From Nipponacmea schrenckii (taxonomy: Eukaryota > Mollusca > Gastropoda > Lottiidae): a stretch of DNA of 64,000 nt. The stretch covers positions 15,345,398-15,409,397 of the forward strand of contig JAUJPP010000003.1 in the NCBI GenBank assembly GCA_030562195.1, given 5' to 3'. The notes beneath the pieces were generated by a model. The model was not told the origin of the DNA. It searched no databases and saw only the letters and a program-made list of their open reading frames with translations. Shown in pieces: positions 54,163 through 64,000 of this stretch. The position numbers were made by a program, and so were the translations under genes. The stretch's first letter is position 1. Each line of letters opens with the position of its first letter.

Positions 54163-56924
54163 GAGTGGCAAATTAGAAATTTGCCACTCTTTGTTTTCAT
54201 TAGACTTTTTGTTTTCGAAATGTTTTTTTTTTTTTTTTTTTTCAATTCTGGTCAGAGTCCTCAGCCCAAACTACAAGTGTCACGTACAAACTGTCAACAT
54301 TTCTCCTGTAAATGCCGCGAGACTAAATCAGGTGAATGTGTTTTCACGCCATTTTGTCCAACCGGAAATGACGAACGACGTTATGACTAATTTTAGGTTT
54401 TTTCTCATTTGCGACGCTAGTTTTTAATCAAAGTGGATCGGGTTTTCTTTGTTTATTACATTCAATCTTTGTTTACAAGATAGCAATTTAAGAATTATAC
54501 ATTTCCCAACTTTGTCGCTGACTTTTTTATTTTTAATTTTTGCGTTTTTTTCAACTTCTACATTTTTATTTTGATCGATCTGAAAATTTACAAATATATA
54601 GACATTTGGAGTGCGAACTATAATTAATTTTCAAAACTTTGATATCACTTCCGGTTTTGATGTTATTTGCTTTTAAAGTTGAATTTTGCACTTCCGGAAT
54701 AATGAAGATATTTGAAAAATTTATTTTGCAATTACCTACAATTGTCTATTTAATGATGCTAAATTAAAAAAATCCTTACCGGAAGTAACGGATCAGCCGA
54801 CATATTGATATGACTAACTTTTGTAAAACTCAAAATGGAGCCTCAGGGTTAAATCTAATTTGCATAATTTTAGATTTTCTGTAAACAACAATCGATTGCG
54901 CAAAAATCGGGGGATAATTCGATTTGTGTTATTTTGATGTATATAGAATCTATAACCGATTGCCGAAATATATATGAAACCGATTTTTGATTTTTGATTT
55001 TGATTTTGATTTTTTAACGATTAAAATTTTTAAAAACTTTGAAGGGTCGTATATTGTGACGTTGACCTTTGACCTGTACAAATATGATAGCTCTCCAGAA
55101 GTTCTATCCAATGATATATAAAGCTTTATTGTAAGATGTATACTTCCGCTTTTATCGCCATTTGAAAAATGCGAATTTTCCCTATAAAACAATCTGTTTA
55201 ATGTGTTGAATTTGGGCAAGATCTGAAATTATTTTTTAGTTTAATCGTTCTACATCCAGTTAAAATGATTCAAAGTTGTTATATATGTTTTTCCTGTTGT
55301 GGGTGATGTAAATATTGAATATTTGGAACGAAATTACAACCTTTAGAATTTTAAATTTTATCTCTTATAATTATGCAACAATAATATACAGTTGACTGGA
55401 ATAATGGTCTAAGGGACGAAAATCTATTCAATATAAATTTTAAAATGTTAGGCCGCGCTATTTATGTGGTGTCTCAATGTTATACCCTGGCGACTTAAGA
55501 CAACTTGAACCATACGGGACCTTTCGATTTGTATATAGCTTCGACATTGTCTATCCAATGCTGTATATATATTTTTTGTACGATATCTACTTTTGGTTTC
55601 ATCGCCATCTGAAAATTGCGAATTTAATATATAAACAATCTACATTGTATTGGGTATTATTCTCTACGTTTAGGCGATTTACAAATATGACTTTCGGCGA
55701 TCCGGAAATCTTTTTTAGATTAAACGACCCTCTATCCATTTTTTATTATGATTTTAACTTATTATCTATCTTAATTGATGATGAGGGCTAAGGATGGGGA
55801 GGGGCAAAGAGGGAAAAGGGGGGGGGGGTATGGGAGCGTTTGTTATGAAATCAAAGTCCATTTCTGATGCACATTTTTTTTATTTTAATAAACCCATTTT
55901 GTCTTTTGCTTAACGAACGAATCCCTGGATGGAACGCACTGCTTCAGTGCCGTTAGGCGTACGGCTCTAGTTTTTTTTTTCGGGAAGCTCCCTAGCCCAA
56001 CTCGAAAACGGTATAGACATTTGGTTTGAAAAATACGATAAGATACGTATTGGAATAGAAAATGAATATATAAAACTAAAATTTTTACGCATCAGTAGTT
56101 AGTAATTGCATAATAATAATTGAATAATTGCATAACTTTGTTGCTAATTATCCGATCGCTTTGAAAATTACAGAATATAGAGAAGTCGCCTATAGAAATA
56201 AAACCGCATCATAAAATTGTTTTTACCACTTCCGGTTCTTGCGTGAGAACTTCCGGTTTTTTAGAAGCGCGTTGGGTCACCCAGCTTCCGGTGTATGTAA
56301 GAAATCAGTACAAAAGCTATACATATATACTATCAGGCATAATTAGAACCCTTTTAGAATACAAAATCCAAACCGGAAGTGATACTTTATGTGTCATCAC
56401 AGAACGGTAACATTCAGCAAAATTTTAATAAGTCCGTTAATTTTTATCCGATTTGTCCGATTTTGGTGTTTTTCAAAACCTTGTTACTTTATCTAAAACT
56501 TTTTGGGAACAGAATTTTGATTTTCAAATTCAAATTTTTTCAATGCCCGATTGAATTATTTTGAAAATTCAAAAGGCCAAATACAATGACATTGACCTTC
56601 AATGACCCTAAATTATTTTCAAGTAGGATGTTCTTGACCTTTGCTACCCACACATAGGCCTATAATGGTCAACAACAATTTTTTTGTACCCGTTTTAGTT
56701 TTTAAAAAAATTCAAAAGGCTATATCAAGTGACCTTGACCTTCAATTACCTTAATAATTTTCAAGTCAAATAATGTACTTGACCTAAGCTGTCCATACAT
56801 ATGCTTATAATGGTTGTTAAAAAGTTTGTTTTGAGTGTTTAAAAAGGGCTATATCATGTGACCTTGTATCAAGTGGCCCCATAGGGGTTGTTTGCCACTC
56901 TCAGTACTGTGTTCACAGTTCTAG
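54163..56924. mobile_element. Hairpin-ended CTTCCGGT-rich repeats, copies 2 and 3
   Basis: Starts with a perfect 12-bp stem, 3-nt loop hairpin (54163-54189, GAGTGGCAAATT/AATTTGCCACTC). One unit ends GCCGT-n7-ACGGC-TCTAG at 55970. A second follows and ends TTTGCCACTC...ACTGTGTTCACAGTTCTAG at 56924. No ORF. Contains repeated TGACCTTGACCTT-type strings. Confidence 0.6.
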
Positions 56925-57110
56925 TTTTTTTTTTATTATTATATTCTAATTGACATAATTATCATTATGAAATAAACAATGTACATGCACTCACACATTC
57001 ACACTGATAATTTGGATTTTTAAAAAAATTTAGCAAGGGAGATAACATTAGTTTAGAAATATATATCATACATAATGTGAAAGAGTCGATTAGAAATTGA
57101 TATTGTAATT

Positions 57111-60010
57111 GAGTGGCAAATTAGAAATTTGCCACTCTTTGTTTTCATTAGACTTTTTGCAGTGCGTTCAATCGAACGCACTGCTTTGTTTTCGAAATGT
57201 TTTTTTATTTTTTTTTTTTTTTTTTTTTTTTTTTTCTGGGCAGAGTCCTCAGCCCAAACTATAAGTGCCACATACAAACTGTTAACATTTTTCCCGTAAA
57301 TGCCGCGAGACTAAATCAGGTGAATGTGTTTTCATCCATTTTTACCAACCGGAAATGACGTACGACGCTGTGTCTAATTTTAGGTTTTTTCTCATTTGCC
57401 ACGCTAGTTTTCAATCAATGTTGATCGCGTTTTTTTTGTTTATCACATTACATATTTGTTTACAAGTTAGCAATTTAAGAATTATACATTTCCAAACTTT
57501 GTCGCTGATTTTTTTAAGTTTAATATGTGCGGTTTTATCAACTTCTTCAATTTTATTTCGATCGATCTGAAAATTTACATATATATAGACATTCTAATTG
57601 TGAACTATAATTAATTTTCAAAATTTCAATATCACTTCCGGTTTTGATGTTACTAGCTTTTAAAGTTGAATTTTGCACTTCTGTAATATTAAGGATATTT
57701 GAAAAATTTTTTTTACAATTAGTTAAAATTGTCTATGTTATGATGGTAAATTAAGAAAATCCGTACAGGAAGTAACGGATCAGCCGCCATCTTGATATGA
57801 CTTAATTTTGTAAAACTCAAAATGGGGCCACAAGGTTAAATCTAAATTGCATAATTTTAGATTTTCTAGAAACAGCAATCGATTGCGCAAAAAAGTATGC
57901 GAAGGAATTTTTTAATTTCGCTTTTGATTTTCTTTTATTTCCGGTTGAAAATTTTCAGTAATTGTCAAAACTTTCAAGGTTCATATTTCGCGACTTTGAC
58001 CTTTGGTGACCTTCTGACCTGAACAAAAGTTATTGCCCTTGATTATATCTACCCAATAGTATCTTCACTTTTATTGTCTGATGTTTACTTCCGGTTTTAT
58101 AGCCATTGGAAAATCACGAATTTTAACTATCAAGAGCTCTAGCACGTGACCTAATTTACATAGGACAAAATTTCTTACCCTTTATTTTTACGCTTAATCT
58201 CATCTTTCCAATATTACATCACACTTGGTATTTTAGTCAAAATTGCGCGTTTAAAAATTTCAAAATTTTGTAATTTCAACTATACTAACTGTGCGTGTTT
58301 TTCTTTAAATCGAAAGAGGGTCTCGGGAGATAATTCGATTTGTGTTATTTTGATGTATATTGAATCTTTAACCAATTGCCGAAATATATATGGAAACCGA
58401 TTTTGTAATTTCGATTTTGATTTTTGTTCTTTTACGATTACGGATTTTTAAAACTTTGAAAGGTCGTATATTGTGACTTTGACCTTTGGCGACCTTTTGA
58501 CCTGTACAAATGTGATAGATTTTGAGAAGATCTATCCAATGATATATTAAGCTTTATAGTAAGATATATACTTCCGGTTTTATCGCCATTTGAAAATTGC
58601 GAGTTTTTCCTATAAAACAATCATTTTTATGTGTGTTTCGTTTGGGCGATCTATAAGATATGAGTTTCACCGACCCGAATTTATTTTTAAGTTTTCATCG
58701 TTATCAGTTAAATTGATTCTAAATTTTCATATATCTTAAATAAATGGAATCATGGTTTATTTCCTCTTGTGGGCGATGTAAGATATATACTTCCGGTTTT
58801 ATCGCCATTTGAAAATTGCGAGTTTTTCCTATAAAACAATCAGTTTTATGTGTGTTTCGTTTGGGCGATCTATAAGATATGAGTTTCAGCGATCCGAATT
58901 TATTTTTAAGTTTTCATCGTTATCAGTTAAATTGATTCTAAATTTTCATATATCTTAAATAAATGGAATCATGGTTTATTTCCTCAAGTGGGCGATGTAT
59001 ATGGAATATTTGTAAGGAAATTACAACCTTTGGAAGTTTAAAGGGGCACATGCTTGATTTGTTTCGGACAATCATCCGACAGCCTCAAACACATGAAATC
59101 TTTTGTTTAGCTAATCAGACATAGGCTACAGAGCTTACCTTTGAAATTTGAGCCTTCAAATCCATGGGTATACATATTTATCCGTGTTTGAAAATCATAA
59201 TGTCTTAAGATATTATGAACGTCCCGCCATATTGGAAAATCAAAGAGTTATAAATAGACTACTATGCAGGCCCACACTGATAAAACAAAAAGAAAGTACA
59301 TGTAATAACAATTGTAGATTTTGTCAACAGGACACACAATTTTCAGACTGACTGAAGACCAGCCGCGTACAGCACGAAAAAAAATAAAAAGTGAAATTTT
59401 TGAGGTATATTTCAAGGTATTTTGCGATTTTCTTAGAGCTTGAGTATTTCTGAGGACTGTTTAAATGTAACAAAGGCCCAAAACGACCCCTAAAATCAAG
59501 ATTGTGCCCCTTTAAATTTTATCTCTTGAGCAACAATAATATTACAGTTGAGTACTGTTCATGTTTCTTGAAAACAACGACACGAATTGGATTAGGAAAA
59601 AGCGAAGAATTGGTCGTATTGCTCTACTTTTGGTTTTCTCTTTACTTATAAATACAATCTTAAAGATGTAAAGCCGCGCTCTTAATTTGATGTCATACCT
59701 TGGCAACTTGCCACCAATTGTAGGATATATTGTTCCTACTACCTAAATAATAATGAATGACATATAAGAATGATAACAGATAAATCTTGTGTTATGTCCC
59801 TTAGACCACGAATTAGTTTTATTCGACATTTGTTTTCTTAAAGAATAATTTAGATGAAATTGACCCAGAACGGGTTTAAAGAATTTTCAAAAATAATTGG
59901 AAAACGAATTTCTTCATTTCGAAAATTCTTGTTTTCCGGTTTTGCAGTCATTTGAAAACTGCGATTTTTGATATTAAAAGAGCTTTATCAAGTGACCCAA
60001 TTTACATGTG
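57111..60010. mobile_element. Hairpin-ended CTTCCGGT-rich repeat, copy 4
   Basis: Same 27-nt starting hairpin as 54163 (57111-57137), then an extra hairpin (57159-57184). Homologous to 54163-55300 through 57200-58620. Contains a 219-bp tandem duplication (58571 and 58790) and the inserted TTAA MITE at 59042-59511. The right end is not defined. Confidence 0.55.
59042..59511. mobile_element. TTAA-flanked MITE, copy 2 (inverted)
   Basis: 470 bp, flanked by TTAA at 59038-59041 and 59512-59515, ends AGGGGCAC/GTGCCCCT. Reverse-complement match over its whole length to 15398-15868. Confidence 0.78.
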
Positions 60011-60389
60011 ATAATAACACTCTTTATTCGAAGAAAATCTCACAATAAGACATAGAATACATAATACTAATATAATACAATTTATAATTTTGTCTCAAAT
60101 ACTTTATTCTATCTGCCAACAACATATATAAATATTTTACTCAAAATTATGCTTTGAAAAATTATGTTTATTGCAAGCTTTTAAATAAACCATAAGATTT
60201 AAAAACCCTTGCTAATTGGTATGTTTTCCGCCAAATTGCCAAAGCCTTTTAGACAATCTTAGAATAAATAATAATTTTATTTATATTTTTTGAATATTTT
60301 TGCCAATCGAAATTTGATTCCACAAGTAAATTTCGATTCATGAAATCTCGATTTCATAAGCGAACTTTTAAGGACCAAATTACGGATTC

Positions 60390-60889
60390 NNNNNNNNNNN
60401 NNNNNNNNNNNNNNNNNNNNNNNNNNNNNNNNNNNNNNNNNNNNNNNNNNNNNNNNNNNNNNNNNNNNNNNNNNNNNNNNNNNNNNNNNNNNNNNNNNNN
60501 NNNNNNNNNNNNNNNNNNNNNNNNNNNNNNNNNNNNNNNNNNNNNNNNNNNNNNNNNNNNNNNNNNNNNNNNNNNNNNNNNNNNNNNNNNNNNNNNNNNN
60601 NNNNNNNNNNNNNNNNNNNNNNNNNNNNNNNNNNNNNNNNNNNNNNNNNNNNNNNNNNNNNNNNNNNNNNNNNNNNNNNNNNNNNNNNNNNNNNNNNNNN
60701 NNNNNNNNNNNNNNNNNNNNNNNNNNNNNNNNNNNNNNNNNNNNNNNNNNNNNNNNNNNNNNNNNNNNNNNNNNNNNNNNNNNNNNNNNNNNNNNNNNNN
60801 NNNNNNNNNNNNNNNNNNNNNNNNNNNNNNNNNNNNNNNNNNNNNNNNNNNNNNNNNNNNNNNNNNNNNNNNNNNNNNNNNNNNNNNNN
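60390..60889. other. Assembly gap, 500 Ns
   Basis: A run of exactly 500 Ns, a standard placeholder for an unknown gap. It cuts the gene whose exons begin at 60986. Confidence 0.98.
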
Positions 60890-60985
60890 TGGACATGCCA
60901 CCTTATTATCATTTAAATTAGTGAGCTGAATTATTCCTGTATTTTAAATTGATTACCACTGAAAATGAAAATCTTTATATTCCAG

Positions 60986-61922
60986 AATGCATTGATACTG
61001 ACGGTTCGTGTCGAGCTTTAGGAGCAACGAGATCGTACCATAATGGTTGTATTGTTCAAACATGCCAAAGCACAAATGCTGGTGTTGGCTTTTTTACTAC
61101 TAAAGACGGTAAGCAATGTGTTTTACTTCGTTGTTAAAATCAGCTACATGATTTATTTTCTTTTCTTCTGCTTACTTCATCTACTTCCACGAATAACAAT
61201 CTCAGAAAATGAAATAGTGAAAACAATTCCACAATTTCATTCACCTCACTACGATTGTCGCTTGTTTGAAGCATTGGGTAAGTTAGCCATGCAAAATTTT
61301 GCACGGAGGGCGTAAATGCCCACCCCTCCCCCTTCCTTTAAGAAATGATAATGCAAGAGTCAGGCGATGATATATTCTGAAGATGTTATACAATATCTCA
61401 CAGGCTGTTCAGTGAGAATACGTTTCTTTTTCTTGTAATTCTGTATGTATTGGTTTGATTATTTGAATTCAGAATGTGATGCTGGAGACGGTACCTGTGT
61501 CGCTGTGAATGGTACCATCGTACAAGAATGTTCTACAAAACAATGTGTTAGAGAAAATAATGCTAACATTCTGAAAATTATTGATTTAGGTTTGTATAAA
61601 CTATAAATGTTGTCATTCAAAAAGCACAAACGAAATGTACGTAAGGATTGATGGTAATGGTAAATATACACTACATCAGTTATGCCTATAAACTTTCTGT
61701 CAGGACTATAGCTTGAATATAAGAACAAAACGTCCAGGTCACTATTATGTTTTGATAAACTTCTTTGTTTTGTTTTTTGCAGAGTGCATTGCTGAAAATG
61801 GCGACTGCAAAACACCAGTAACTTCTACATTCCCTTTCCGATTACAAGATAACATATTACGTAATAACTGCTCATGCACAGTAGATATTCCTAATAGAAG
61901 CCGTCAGTACTCCTGTTCATAA
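60986..61922 (+). CDS. Paralogous Cys-module gene, last four exons (partial)
   Basis: Plus-strand exons 60986-61108, 61206-61277, 61473-61589 and 61783-61922, all with AG/GT borders and phase 1. Modules: CIDTDGSC-x12-CIVQTC; a short 24-residue exon with one Cys (HYDCRLFEAL, least certain); CDAGDGTC-x10-CSTKQC; and a terminal cap CIAENGDC-x20-CSC-x12-C with stop at 61922. The same module and cap types as the ApeC locus, in opposite orientation, so a paralog. An ApeC domain or signal peptide would have to lie in or beyond the gap; neither is visible. Confidence 0.75.
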
Positions 61923-62032
61923 ATTTTGATGAAGCATTCTGATCTTGGAATTTCTCTGTATCAATATATAATTTAACTTAAATGGCTTGTTCAAATAACA
62001 ATGAAGTTATGTATCAGGTGCATATTAAGGTC

Positions 62033-62038
62033 AATAAA
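62033..62038 (+). promoter_or_regulatory. Poly(A) signal of the plus-strand gene
   Basis: AATAAA 111 nt after the stop codon at 61922. Confidence 0.55.
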
Positions 62039-62049
62039 TAAAACTATTC

Positions 62050-63335
62050 TTTCCATCATTTATAGAGTTTGTTCTTCATTACTCGAACCACCAAAAATTA
62101 AAATCAAGAAATTGCTTATGACACATGAAATGAGTTAGTGGATGAAAGGTTTTTCGAGCCCTTGCACGAATGAAAGATTCTATTTATCACAAAGAAATCA
62201 TTAAATGTATAATTTCCGTCCTCTTCATAGCTTGCCTCCTAGAAATTGAATATTTAAAGAAAATAATTTTATTCAAATTTTTTTTATGAAATTTACGCAA
62301 GATATGGCACGGTTATTTTCAACCAATGATATACCATAAAATTATTTTCATAGATATTTCCATATCCATGATGTGACGCCACAATGGTCGCTCACGTTCC
62401 ATATTTATAATCCTATGTTAAGTTATTGCACTTAACCTGAAAACCCGAGATCCAAATGCTTTGACTTGAGACTTGATCTAGAAACCTGGGAGGCATGTCT
62501 TACAATAGTACAACTGCCATTTCCTAAATGATTTGGTAAGCGCTATAGAGGGGCTGTAATCATTTACTTTCTGTTTCTTCAAGAACTTCTTTCAAGGTTC
62601 AGAGTTCATGAGCTGAGTTTAAAGGTTAAACGAGCGACAAAGGCGCCATACTTAATGAAATTCCAATTTTTGTTTCTGCCTAATGAATTGCCTTTGAATA
62701 TAAATTGTTTAATGATGATCTGTTATTGTTTCTTTCTTAATCTTTATTTGTATGACCAATTAATTATTTCAGATCATAGTAAAATCTTATTCAAAATTTT
62801 TATCGCTGAAACAAACACAGATATATGATGTGACTCTTGAATAATGATATCGTATAATGCATCGTCGACTACATTTCCTACGAATCAAATTAGGCTACCC
62901 ATATTGCTACCTATATCACGTCAACTTTAGGTTGGTGAATCTACAACCAGTGGTAGTGAGGCTTAAGGTCGGGGGGTTTCTGATTTAACTATTGTTAGTG
63001 TAGGCTTACCTTCAGGTGTATCGCAATCTCCTACGGGCAAACTGTTCCGACCAATATTAAAGAAGAATTGCTGCCCTCCACAATTCTGAGGCCTCTACTT
63101 AAATGATTTAATGCTTACCCAATCCCCCCACCCCCACCCCCCCCCTAACAATCTGCAAACTGAATCGATTAGTGGCGCTTCTTGCTCTCGTTTTGACCAA
63201 AGTAGTGCTTTGGGAAATTATCTTTTTAACTTATCCAAACTACAATTTGCTATTTGCAGGAGCCAGCCAAAATGAACTTTATAATTGTCAGTCTTTATCG
63301 TAAGCTATCGTCCTTTAAATACACTACTCATAAAC
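62050..63335. other. Intergenic spacer
   Basis: No gene. A short dispersed repeat at 63157-63235 is shared with 22936-23015. C-runs at 63125-63145. Confidence 0.45.
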
Positions 63336-64000
63336 TATGGAAGCCGGTTGCGTCCATTCAATTTCTCGTGTTCTCGCCTTTGTTAAGAGGGCGAGAATGC
63401 GAGAACGCGAGAAAGCGAGAACGCGAGAACGCGAGAACACGAGAAAGCGAGAACGCGAAAACCCAAACCGAGAAAGCGAGAACGCGAGAAAGCGAGGGAC
63501 GAGAACGCGAGAAAGCGACAACACGAGAAAACAGCGCGAGAACGCGAGGAAAAGAGGGCGACAAAGCGAGAAAAAATACCCTCGTGTTCTCGCGTTCTCG
63601 CCTTTGTAAATTTTAATAACAGAGTGCTTTTCCTCGCATTCTCGCGTTCTCGACCTTCATTTTCCTCGCGTTGTCGCTTTCTCGTGTTGTCGCTTTCTCG
63701 CGTTCTCGCTTTCTCGTGTTTGTAATTTGAACTTTTTTTTTTCTGAAAATGTTAGTTTCCTCGCCTTCTCGCTTTCTCGCGTTCTCGTGTTCTCGCGTTC
63801 TCGCTTCCTCGCGTTCTCGCCTTCCGGTTTCTCAACAATCGATTATTACGCATGCGTATCACATGTTTTGTTTACGGGTTTTGTTTATGATGGCACAAAG
63901 ATACACTTCTCTTTCGGACCCTCTTCCAAATTCACAAATGCGTTTCCTAGTGTTGCAAAATTTCAAATGAAATTTCCAGGAATCTTTCAGGAATTTTTGG
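63336..64000. mobile_element. Left end of another TATGGAAG foldback element
   Basis: Starts TATGGAAGCCGGTTGCGTCC, the exact reverse complement of the end at 43041. Then GCGAGAAC block 3 (63398-63830, two opposing halves), then the sequence ending in the window's last base that matches inverted 42400-42530 (GAAACGCATTTGTGAATTTG region). The rest of the element is outside the window. Confidence 0.75.

Overview
This is a eukaryotic window, AT-rich and dominated by introns and transposable elements. It is most likely from a marine mollusc or a close lophotrochozoan. The evidence for that is small exons with GT-AG introns, an ApeC (apextrin C-terminal) gene of the type expanded in molluscs, two elements resembling the bivalve 'pearl' type, Penelope-like retroelements and an I/Jockey-like LINE. 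No bacterial operon, CRISPR array, tRNA or rRNA was seen. All gene models come from reading splice sites and translations by eye.

Host genes. (1) 5-1650, minus strand: six exons of the N-terminal WD40 half of TBL3/UTP13, a small-subunit-processome protein; the gene runs off the left edge. (2) 9036-26832, minus strand: the main locus, a secreted ApeC protein. It has a signal-peptide exon, a VWC-like exon, three small Cys modules, a three-exon ApeC domain, and then a long run of 38-50 residue Cys modules (consensus C-x5/6-C-x10-C-x4-C). Every exon boundary I could phase is phase 1, so exons can be added or skipped without breaking frame. Two look-alike terminal exons (10615 and 9036), and possibly a third (13565), suggest alternative C-termini or a tandem partial duplication. 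(3) 60986-61922, plus strand: the last four exons of a paralogous Cys-module gene, cut off by a 500-N gap.

Mobile DNA, left to right. 1880-5410 is a Penelope-like element split by a pearl/Helitron-like repeat element. 6297-7935 holds two inverted-repeat elements. The introns of the ApeC gene carry several MITEs (15398, 20286, 21324), a 34-bp minisatellite and a structured repeat (24871-26322). 28300-33560 has a degraded LINE 3' end, a second pearl-like element with (GGAC)n, and a rearranged Penelope-like element. 34240-35180 is a 71-bp degenerate tandem array. 36081-43041 is a nested palindromic foldback complex. Two foldback elements inside it (37500-39544 and 40211-41790) both begin TATGGAAG, both have 6-bp target duplications, and both have an uninterrupted empty site elsewhere in the window. 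43110-43690 is a 23-bp array holding a 72-nt hairpin. 44290-53420 holds LINE copies, including one that lost its reverse-transcriptase core, plus a tandem duplication. 54163-60010 is a family of hairpin-ended, CTTCCGGT-rich repeats. The foldback termini return at 63336.

The most unusual content is the modular phase-1 ApeC gene and the TATGGAAG foldback family with its GCGAGAAC-rich ends.
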